From positions 6,275,001-6,339,000 of the forward strand of contig NZ_CP030850.1 of NCBI RefSeq assembly GCF_003325355.1: DNA of 64,000 nt, written 5' to 3'. A program made the translations under genes and the position numbers. This DNA comes from Runella rosea (lineage in GTDB: Bacteria > Bacteroidota > Bacteroidia > Cytophagales > Spirosomataceae). Positions 8,468-15,304 of this stretch are shown here, piece after piece (position 1 is the stretch's first letter; the number at the start of each line of letters is the position of its first letter). The notes under the pieces were generated by a model. It did not search any database. It was given only the letters and a program-made list of their open reading frames with translations, and was not told where the DNA came from.

Positions 8468-9784
8468 TTATTTCGCAGACTTTGGGCTAAGATTGGGTTC
8501 ATTATGAAAGATTTCTCCATTTTTCATCACAAATTTTATCTTTCTGACGTCACTGATGCGCTCTTCTGGGCGGCCTTCTACCGCGACCAAATCGGCCAAA
8601 AAGTTGCCTTTAATGTTTCCTAATTGGCTCAAATGAAATACGTTTGCATTGATAGAAGTGGCGGAGCGCAGCACGTCAAGGGGCTTCATGCCATAGTCGA
8701 CCATCATTTCCATTTCGCGGGCGTTGTCGCCGTGAGAAAATACCCCCACATCACCGCCGAAGCAAATCGTTACGCCCGCGTCAAGTGCCTGCTTAAAAGT
8801 AATCCGTTTGTTCTTGATGCGTTCAGGCTCTGGTTCAACGCCTTTTTTCCAGCCTCGGTATTGGCTGACGGCATCGCCTGCCGCTAAGGTAGGGCACAAA
8901 GCCACGCCTTTCTCGTGCATGAGCGAAAAAATTTCAGGCGTACCCGCGTCGCCGTGTTCGAGGGTCTCGCAGCCGCCCAAAATAGCTCGCCTCATTCCTT
9001 CGGCACTGCCCGCATGGGCGATGGTGGGGCGGCCACTGCTGCGGGCAGTTTCGACGATGAGTTTTATTTCGTCCACCAAAAAAGTAGGGCGGGCGTCGCC
9101 CATCAAGCCCCAACGGTAATCAGCGTAAATTTTGACCACATCGGCACCTTTTCCGATTTGCCGACGCACGGCTTGGATGAGGCGGTCGTGGCCGTCGGCT
9201 TCTTCGGCACCTTGAGGTACTTCAATGTCGGGGCTGAACCCTTTTGGAGCGTAGCTGCCAGTAGCAATGAGTGCTTTGGTAGCAATAACCATGCGTGGAC
9301 CGGGGATGATTCCTTGATTTATGGCCTGTTTAAGTCCTACATCATCAAATTCGGCCCCTTCCGTGCCCAAATCCCGAACGGTGGTAAAACCCGCCATGAG
9401 CGTTTGCTTGGCGTGTAGGGTAGCCCGCGCGGTGCGCAACGAACGCGCTTCTTTCAGCACTTGGTCGTCCCAAGTGGTTTCATTATAGGGATGTAAAAAT
9501 AAATGTGAATGTCCTTCAATAAAGCCCGGTAGTAAGGTGCATCCTTTCAAATCAATGATTTGTGGGGCGGATTTATCTGGCGTCTGTAACTTTTGGGCGG
9601 CATCCTCCACGTTTTTGGGCTCGCCAACGGCAATGATTTTTTCGCCTTGCACCAATACACGCCAACCTTCGTGGATGGCTGTTCCGTCAAAAACCCGGTC
9701 GGGCTTTAACAGGTACAATTTTTGAGTAAAACCATTCCCCTGAATGAAGAACAGGATTCCAATAAATGCGAATAATTGTTTCAA
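8468..9784 (-). CDS. secreted imidazolonepropionase-like amidohydrolase
   Basis: Metal-dependent amidohydrolase of 438 residues with a signal peptide (MKQLFAFIGILFFIQ). It carries the first metal site HSHLFLHPYN, the segments GFTTVRDLG and PTIAHAGS (second histidine), and a late aspartate in CFGGDVGVFSHGDNA. Relatives act on cyclic amides or proline dipeptides; the substrate here is unknown. The start codon is TTG, since no ATG lies upstream and the signal peptide fixes the N-terminus. It is divergent from the TetR gene and shares with it the gap carrying a perfect 11+11 operator, so it may be part of the same regulon. Confidence 0.85.
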   Translation of the reverse strand: MKQLFAFIGILFFIQGNGFTQKLYLLKPDRVFDGTAIHEGWRVLVQGEKIIAVGEPKNVEDAAQKLQTPDKSAPQIIDLKGCTLLPGFIEGHSHLFLHPYNETTWDDQVLKEARSLRTARATLHAKQTLMAGFTTVRDLGTEGAEFDDVGLKQAINQGIIPGPRMVIATKALIATGSYAPKGFSPDIEVPQGAEEADGHDRLIQAVRRQIGKGADVVKIYADYRWGLMGDARPTFLVDEIKLIVETARSSGRPTIAHAGSAEGMRRAILGGCETLEHGDAGTPEIFSLMHEKGVALCPTLAAGDAVSQYRGWKKGVEPEPERIKNKRITFKQALDAGVTICFGGDVGVFSHGDNAREMEMMVDYGMKPLDVLRSATSINANVFHLSQLGNIKGNFLADLVAVEGRPEERISDVRKIKFVMKNGEIFHNEPNLSPKSAK

Positions 9785-9871
9785 GCGAGTAAAGAGGGGG
9801 TTAAGTAAGCAAAGGTACTTAAGGACTCGTTATCCTGAACCGAAATGGAAGAAGAAAGTTTGAAGAAAATA

Positions 9872-9897
9872 TTTTACCAAACGTTTGTTTGGTAAAA
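9872..9897. promoter_or_regulatory. probable TetR operator
   Basis: Perfect inverted repeat with arms TTTTACCAAAC and GTTTGGTAAAA around a 4-base spacer. It lies 48 bases before the TetR-family gene and 87 bases before the start of the divergent amidohydrolase, the usual place for an autoregulatory TetR site. Confidence 0.7.
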
Positions 9898-9944
9898 CTA
9901 AAATTATCTCCAACTTTGTATTTCGAAACCGAATATACCTTACG

Positions 9945-10526
9945 ATGCCGATTCAAAAAGTAACTAAAGAAGAAGTAGTCAACCAAGCGCTTTTGCTGTT
10001 TAAAAAAAGGGGCTATCACCGCACAAGCATGGCCGATCTGGCGGAAGCTTGCGGTTTGTTGAAAGGAAGTTTCTATCACTATTTCAGCGGAAAAGAGGCC
10101 TTAATGAAAGAAGTGCTCGGGGCCGTTCATTCGTATTTTAAAGCAAAAATATTTGTGATTGCCTACGATGAAACGCTTTTGCCGCGCGAGCGCCTCGAAA
10201 AAATGCTCGCCAAGCAAATCCGCGTGGCTTCAAGCACGGAAGGCGGGTGTTTGATGGGAAACATGGCCATCGAAACGGCACTCGTTACGGATGAATTTCG
10301 GCCCGCCATGCGTACTTTTTTTGATGAATATTTAGACGCCCTCACGCACCTGTACTCATATAGATATGACGCCAAAAAAGCTAGACAAATGGCCGAACAG
10401 GCCATGGTCGAATACGAAGGTGCTTGGGTGATGGTCAAGCTGACGGATAGCTCCCATTATTTACAGGATGTGTTGGAGCGCGCCATGGTTCGTTTTGATG
10501 CGGCAGAAAGCAATAACGTTACTTAA
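9945..10526 (+). CDS. TetR/AcrR-family transcriptional repressor
   Basis: DNA-binding regulator of 193 residues. The N-terminal HTH is clear: EEVVNQALLLFKKRGY, TSMADLAEACGLLKGSFYHYF, then SGKEALMKEVL. The C-terminal half (segments SSTEGGCLMGNMAIE and FDEYLDAL) is the ligand-binding domain of the YxaF/LmrA-like group, which responds to small hydrophobic molecules. The ATG at 9945 is chosen because it starts the HTH domain; the frame is open from 9885 but that part overlaps the operator palindrome. The alpha/beta hydrolase begins 13 bases downstream, followed by a DinB protein, so the three form an operon probably repressed by its own product. Confidence 0.92.
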   Translation: MPIQKVTKEEVVNQALLLFKKRGYHRTSMADLAEACGLLKGSFYHYFSGKEALMKEVLGAVHSYFKAKIFVIAYDETLLPRERLEKMLAKQIRVASSTEGGCLMGNMAIETALVTDEFRPAMRTFFDEYLDALTHLYSYRYDAKKARQMAEQAMVEYEGAWVMVKLTDSSHYLQDVLERAMVRFDAAESNNVT

Positions 10527-10539
10527 AAACTATAAACCG

Positions 10540-11448
10540 ATGAAAGAGGTTACGGTAAACATCCCCACGCCCGATGGATTTGAACTGGCGGGCATCCTGT
10601 ATGAATACCACGGTGCGCCTAAAGCCGTGGTGCAGTTTAATATCGGAACTGGGATGCGAAAAGGATTTTACACAAATTTTGCGCGTTACTTGGCCGAAAA
10701 CGGCTTCATTGTTTGCCTCTGGGAATACCGTGGCATGGGAGAGTCGCGTCCTTCGGATAAAGATGATTTTGCCGCCATTACCATGCAAGACTGGGCGATT
10801 GATATGCGGGCCGTGCTTGACTTTCTGGAAACAAGGTATCCTGACTGGCCCAAATTGATGATAGGGCACAGCATTGGGGGGCAACTCGTGGGCTTGATGC
10901 CCAACCACCACGTTCTGAAAGGAATGGTCATGATTACGGCTTCGACGGGCACTTGGTGGCGTCATACTTTTCCTTATCGCCTCAAGTCGTATTTCTTTTT
11001 TAATATTTTGCCCGCGTTGACGGTTCCTTTTCTGGGGTATGTTCCTGTCAAAAAAATGAAAATTATGGAAGATTTACCAGGGGCATTGATGTTGGAATGG
11101 CGCGAATGGTGCAATTCCGAAAACTATCTGTTTGATTTTCTGGACAAAAGTATTCCTTATAATGCATACAACGAACTTGCTTTGCCCATTAAGGCGTACT
11201 GGACCACCGACGACCCGATTGCCAACGCTGTAACGGTGCCTGCTCTGCTTCGTCATTTTAGAAAAGCCGACATCATGACCGAAGCCATTCGGCCCGCCGA
11301 TTTTGGGGTGAAGCAAATTGGGCATTTCGGGTTGTTTTCTCGAAAACTAAAAACCCAATTTTGGACCAAAGTCGTGGCCGATTTGGAAGCGATGGTCTCC
11401 ACGACACTTACCTATAATAATCCCGCATTCAAAAAAACTACACTTTAA
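10540..11448 (+). CDS. alpha/beta hydrolase of the TetR operon
   Basis: Alpha/beta-fold hydrolase of 302 residues without a signal peptide. The oxyanion segment (FNIGTGMRKGFYTNFARYL), the strand WEYRGMGESRP and the nucleophile elbow GHSIGGQ are typical of serine-aminopeptidase-like S33 hydrolases; the late histidine is probably in KQIGHFGLFS. Substrate unknown, probably a small ester or lactone given the linked TetR regulator. The ATG at 10540 (MKEVTVNIPTPDGF) begins the fold; the upstream open frame overlaps the regulator gene. The DinB gene starts 5 bases after its stop. Confidence 0.88.
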   Translation: MKEVTVNIPTPDGFELAGILYEYHGAPKAVVQFNIGTGMRKGFYTNFARYLAENGFIVCLWEYRGMGESRPSDKDDFAAITMQDWAIDMRAVLDFLETRYPDWPKLMIGHSIGGQLVGLMPNHHVLKGMVMITASTGTWWRHTFPYRLKSYFFFNILPALTVPFLGYVPVKKMKIMEDLPGALMLEWREWCNSENYLFDFLDKSIPYNAYNELALPIKAYWTTDDPIANAVTVPALLRHFRKADIMTEAIRPADFGVKQIGHFGLFSRKLKTQFWTKVVADLEAMVSTTLTYNNPAFKKTTL

Positions 11449-11453
11449 CGGCC

Positions 11454-11990
11454 ATGAACAAAACTACCTTAATTGATTTCCTGAACGAAGGCGTAAACGA
11501 AGTTGTCGCTTTTGCCCACGCCAGCCCTGCGGAGGCTTTTTATTTCAAGCCCGCCGAAAATATCTGGTCGGCGGCCGAGAATGTGCAGCATTTATCACAA
11601 TCGGTTCAGCCACTGAATCGCCTCTTGGGTCGCCCTAAAACCTATTTTCTGGAAAAATGGGGGCCTGGCGCTCATCATTCGCGCTCCTACGAGGAGGTTG
11701 TCGGGGCTTATCATGCGGCATTGAACGGCCGCAAAGGAGCTGCAGGGGCATTTGCACCGCTGACGCCCACGCCCGACGCCGTGGCATTGGCGAGTGAATT
11801 TAAGCAGGATTATCTCGCTCTCATTGCGCACCTTTCAGAGTGGGATGAGCAAGAATTGGATGAACACGTGATTCCGCACCCTTTGATGGGACCGCTTACG
11901 GTTCGGGAGATGCTGCTTTTTACGGCTTATCATATCCGCCACCATCACCAAATTATGGTGAGCAGGGTGAACTTGGCGCCTCAATTTTAA
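11454..11990 (+). CDS. DinB superfamily metal-dependent protein
   Basis: A 178-residue four-helix DinB-like protein. The metal-site histidines are visible: one in NVQHLSQSV near residue 47 and two or more in the C-terminal YHIRHHHQIM. Bacteroidota relatives include hydrolases and thiol transferases of the bacillithiol-transferase fold, but no specific reaction can be assigned. It is the last gene of the TetR-hydrolase-DinB operon and may act on the same compound or on its toxic product. Confidence 0.85.
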   Translation: MNKTTLIDFLNEGVNEVVAFAHASPAEAFYFKPAENIWSAAENVQHLSQSVQPLNRLLGRPKTYFLEKWGPGAHHSRSYEEVVGAYHAALNGRKGAAGAFAPLTPTPDAVALASEFKQDYLALIAHLSEWDEQELDEHVIPHPLMGPLTVREMLLFTAYHIRHHHQIMVSRVNLAPQF

Positions 11991-12313
11991 TTGTCAAAAT
12001 GACGTTTTTGCACATTTTGGTTAGTGAACAGGACTTTAAATAGTTGTACTTTTTCTATTTTTGTTGTACTATTTAAAGAACTTTTCGTTTTTGTAAAAAA
12101 AATAATTGGACGGAACACAGCAAGGTTTGAATTTTCTGGTTGTATTATTTTAAGATTTGTACTATTTTGAGAAAAGGTTTAAATAGGGTATATGAATTTA
12201 ACAAGAGGGGGTTTTTGCCCTATTTTTTTGTAATTTAAAACCTCACACCTTTGCATTGTCAAAACGAAGTCATCACAGCTGGTGAGACAAGATGGTACAA
12301 AAACAATAAAACA
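11991..12313 (+). promoter_or_regulatory. AT-rich gap with an inverted repeat and leader of the secreted-protein gene
   Basis: No gene seen. An inverted repeat with arms CTTTAAATAGT (12034-12044) and ACTATTTAAAG (12068-12078) encloses two GTTGTAC motifs (12043-12049 and 12063-12069). It could be the terminator of the DinB gene or a regulatory dyad. TTTG (12250-12253) within CACACCTTTGC is a weak match to the Bacteroidota -7 element, giving a leader of about 55 bases before the next start. Confidence 0.4.
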
Positions 12314-12916
12314 ATGAAAAAGAACACAATGCTTCTGTCAATATTTGCCGCCATGTTTTTTGTAAGCACAGGAAACGCAATGGCCGAGAGTCACCTTTTC
12401 ACAAAAGACGTGAAAATCGTAAAACGCGACGCTAAGAAAGTAGAAGTTCGCGTCAACCAACCTAACGTTGGAATTTTGGATGTAGAGTTAAGAGACAAAG
12501 AAGGAGTACTTATATACGAGGGCGAGATCAAAGGTGGCGAAAACGTAGCGACTCAGTTTAACCTGAACGCTTTGCCAAGCGGTGAGTATACCTTGAATTG
12601 CTTCAACAACAATTTCTGGTCTTCTCAGCAACTTTCGATCTCAAACGGTAACATTGAAATCAACGAAAACAGCTACAAAGAGTCGTTGGCTCCTAAAGTT
12701 GAAATGATTGCAATCAACCGTTTTGAAGTATCGACCGTGGTGAAGAACGTAGCCGACATGGAAGTAATCATTGCTGACCGTGCGGGCGAAGTTGTTTACA
12801 AAGGTTATTTATCTACCGCATCACGTTTCAATTTGGGACATTTGCCAAGCGGCGAGTACTCTTTTGAATTTGTAGTAGCCGATAAATCTTTCAAGCAATT
12901 CGTTAATGTGAAATAA
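12314..12916 (+). CDS. secreted protein with two DUF3244-like repeats, function unknown
   Basis: A 200-residue exported protein (signal MKKNTMLLSIFAAMFFVSTG). The mature part appears to hold two similar beta-rich halves, each ending in an LPSGEY motif: LNALPSGEYTLNCF and LGHLPSGEYSFEF. This resembles the Por-secretion-tail or DUF3244 fold of Bacteroidota, in which LPxGxY is a hallmark. There is no catalytic motif. The ATG at 12314 starts the signal peptide. A strong terminator follows, so it is separated from the RiPP cluster. It may be a surface or periplasmic adhesin-like protein; that is a guess. Confidence 0.7.
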   Translation: MKKNTMLLSIFAAMFFVSTGNAMAESHLFTKDVKIVKRDAKKVEVRVNQPNVGILDVELRDKEGVLIYEGEIKGGENVATQFNLNALPSGEYTLNCFNNNFWSSQQLSISNGNIEINENSYKESLAPKVEMIAINRFEVSTVVKNVADMEVIIADRAGEVVYKGYLSTASRFNLGHLPSGEYSFEFVVADKSFKQFVNVK

Positions 12917-12985
12917 CTCATAATGTCGTCATTCATCAACAAATCACTATAACCACTCCATCTTGACAATTCGATTTTGCGAGAG

Positions 12986-13012
12986 CCCGTCAGAATATCT
13001 GACGGGTTTTTT
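12986..13012 (+). terminator. terminator of the DUF3244-like gene
   Basis: Perfect 9-base stem CCCGTCAGA/TCTGACGGG with loop ATA, followed by six T. Confidence 0.9.
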
Positions 13013-13119
13013 GTTGTTATAGCCTATAAAGTTGCCTATTTTCTTTCGAAAATCATTTATAGATATTTTTATCAAAAACAAGTTGTACACTTCTTATGGT
13101 TTATAAGAGAAAATATACC

Positions 13120-13127
13120 TATTTTTG
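13120..13127 (+). promoter_or_regulatory. candidate -7 element of the RiPP operon promoter
   Basis: TATTTTTG matches the Bacteroidota -7 consensus TAnnTTTG and lies 42 bases upstream of the precursor ATG. No clear TTTG -33 element is found at the usual distance, so this is a half-supported promoter. A GTTGTAC motif at 13082-13088 recalls those at 12043 and 12063. Confidence 0.45.
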
Positions 13128-13169
13128 CGGTTTTAGTCAGTTAATATCCCAATAAGCTCAAATTTTGTT

Positions 13170-13307
13170 ATGAAAAACCGCAAAACCTTAAACACAAAAA
13201 AGAGGTACCAATCTCCTAAGTTGAAAAAATTAGGCAACGTCAAAAATTTAACTGCAGCCGCTGGCAGTGGCGATGCCGATGGAATGACAGGTTTATCAGT
13301 TTGCTGA
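13170..13307 (+). CDS. RiPP precursor peptide with a lasso-type leader
   Basis: A 45-residue peptide. The N-terminus is Lys/Arg-rich (MKNRKTLNTKKR). Residues 13-28 fit the lasso leader signature Y-x2-P-x-L-x3-G-x4-LT (Y13, P16, L18, G22, L27, T28), the part bound by RiPP recognition elements. The core begins after LT and reads AAAGSGDADGMTGLSVC, with a single cysteine as last residue. If T28 is the penultimate leader residue, as in lasso peptides, D37 is core residue 8, a normal position for the acid that closes a lasso ring. The stop overlaps the next start (TGATG), so it is translationally coupled to the YcaO gene. Precursor identity is inferred from motif and context. Confidence 0.82.
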   Translation: MKNRKTLNTKKRYQSPKLKKLGNVKNLTAAAGSGDADGMTGLSVC

Positions 13308-15304
13308 TGATGAAATGGAATTCCTCTTTTTATTTATTGGGATTCAACAACAAGTCCTTTGTACTGTATGATGGTCATACCCAAAAGACATACAGCAATT
13401 CTGTACAGTACCGTATTTTATGTGACTTTTTCGGTAGTGAAGAAGTCACCCTCGACGGGTTAAGAAAAGCCTATCAAAATACGTACTCACTGCCCGAAAT
13501 ACTGGGCGCTTTTTATGGGTTTGTGCAAGATAAAATTATCATTGACAATGCTTTTTTAACGATTGCCATCGAATTTCCCGAAGACACATCTCTCAGAGAG
13601 AAAAGGGCAAAGCTTGAATTAACAAGGGTTCAGATGACCGCTGATCAGCCTGCATTGACGGTTTTTGTCGTTTCGGATGTACATCATTTACAAAGTGTTG
13701 AATTTGCAAAAATCAAGAGCAAACAGTTTACTGTTGTTTGGGCTTTTGCCAATGAATTGAAACTGTTTCCCGTTTTTGATACTTCAGAAACGGGGGCTTT
13801 TTTCTGTTTTCTTCATAGAATCAAAAGAGTCTTTTTCAGTCAATTGCTGACTTTGCGCCACCATCCTCTTTCGCTGAACGATTGTTTGTCTACGGCTTCA
13901 TTGTTGATGGTTTTGGATTACCTGCCCACCTTTATTGATTCCAATGAATCCCAAAATACCCTTTTGATTTTCGACCACGAAAGATTGACCATCGAACGCG
14001 CCTATCTATCCCCTCCGCTCTTTCGCTCATTTGCCAAAGGAACGTACGAAATACTTGATGCTCACCAAAAGCCGGCTAATATTCAGGCTGTTTTTGAGCA
14101 ACTTTCGTTTCACCTTGAAGCTCCATTGGGGTTGGTTGATAAGCTCACATCGCAACAAACACCCCTGGGAGGGTGGGTAAGTACTGGAGGGGTGATCTTC
14201 AGGTCTAATCAAATAAATGCTGAAATATTCTTTTCAAGAACAACGGCAAGTGGCAACGGCTTGACCAAAGACGAGGCCGAGGCCAAAGCTTTTTGTGAGA
14301 CGTTGGAAAGGTACGCACAGGTTTTTCGTGAACATGAAGATGAGTATATCATTGCTGCCTACAACGACTTGAAGCACAGGGCCATTCACCCCAACGAGAT
14401 ACTTCTTTACAGCCCGACGCAATACCGCCAAGAAAACGCCCGCAGTCATTCGGACGAATTATTAGTGGAATTTGATGAAAATACGCCGATTGCGTGGAGT
14501 AATGTAACGGACAGCGTCGATGACACGCCCCGATGCATACCTACTTTCCTGCTGTATCAGGGACGGCCCACTGAAGATGCCGCCTCCGAAACGTTTTTTA
14601 AATGGATCACAAACGGTACTGCGGCAGGTTCTACCCTTGATATGGCAAAGCTTTATGCGCTCTATGAACTGATTGAAAGAGATGCGTACGCAATATGGTG
14701 GTACAATCGATTGCCGTCCCAGGGCATTGATCTTGCGTATATTGACCATTTGGAGATAGTGAGTTTGGCCCTTGCGGAGCACCGGCGATTGGGCAAAAAA
14801 ATATACGTATTTGACATTACCCAAGACATTTCCATCCCGACGGTCGCCGTAGTGTCAGCCTATCTCGACGGCACCTACGTATTAGCCTGCGCTTCAAACA
14901 TCAGTTTTGAGAAAGCCTGCGAAAAGGCTTTTGGCGAACTCAATCAGCTATATGTTCGTCATTTGTCGAAAAAGACCCGTTTAGACGACGGTCAAATGCA
15001 GGACATAGCCACTGCATTGAATCATCATACCCCGCAAAAACCCGTTTGGTCTTTTGAAAAAAATGACTTAGCTCTTACCGAAGATCTAAAAATCGTTGAA
15101 ACGGAAATAAGAAAAAGAGGACTGAATATATACTATAGAGACCTCTCCCGAAGCGATGTTTTATTGCCCGTGGTGAAGGCGATTGTGCCCGGCATGAGGG
15201 ATTTGGATACCCGCTTTGCGCCCGGCAGATTGTATGATGTGGTCAGTGATCTCTACGGCTACGTTCCTGCCGAAGAATCTCTCCGGACTTTTAATCTGCT
15301 CTGA
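13307..15304 (+). CDS. YcaO-domain RiPP maturase with an extended N-terminal domain
   Basis: A 665-residue protein. The C-terminal half (about residues 300-650) is a YcaO domain, which uses ATP to activate peptide backbone amides for azoline, amidine or thioamide formation. Two ATP/Mg-binding helices are visible: ETLERYA at 331-337 and ELIERDAYAIWWY from 454, after NGTAAGSTLDMAKLYAL; FGELNQLYV and VKAIVPGM follow. The N-terminal ~300 residues are not clearly recognised; the first ~80 look like a winged-helix leader-binding element (inference), as in fused cyclodehydratase C-D proteins. The PxPxP tail of many azoline-forming YcaOs is absent. The ATG at 13307 overlaps the precursor stop; an ATG at 13310 is equally possible. 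The cyclase ATG follows its stop directly. Confidence 0.88.
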   Translation: MMKWNSSFYLLGFNNKSFVLYDGHTQKTYSNSVQYRILCDFFGSEEVTLDGLRKAYQNTYSLPEILGAFYGFVQDKIIIDNAFLTIAIEFPEDTSLREKRAKLELTRVQMTADQPALTVFVVSDVHHLQSVEFAKIKSKQFTVVWAFANELKLFPVFDTSETGAFFCFLHRIKRVFFSQLLTLRHHPLSLNDCLSTASLLMVLDYLPTFIDSNESQNTLLIFDHERLTIERAYLSPPLFRSFAKGTYEILDAHQKPANIQAVFEQLSFHLEAPLGLVDKLTSQQTPLGGWVSTGGVIFRSNQINAEIFFSRTTASGNGLTKDEAEAKAFCETLERYAQVFREHEDEYIIAAYNDLKHRAIHPNEILLYSPTQYRQENARSHSDELLVEFDENTPIAWSNVTDSVDDTPRCIPTFLLYQGRPTEDAASETFFKWITNGTAAGSTLDMAKLYALYELIERDAYAIWWYNRLPSQGIDLAYIDHLEIVSLALAEHRRLGKKIYVFDITQDISIPTVAVVSAYLDGTYVLACASNISFEKACEKAFGELNQLYVRHLSKKTRLDDGQMQDIATALNHHTPQKPVWSFEKNDLALTEDLKIVETEIRKRGLNIYYRDLSRSDVLLPVVKAIVPGMRDLDTRFAPGRLYDVVSDLYGYVPAEESLRTFNLL

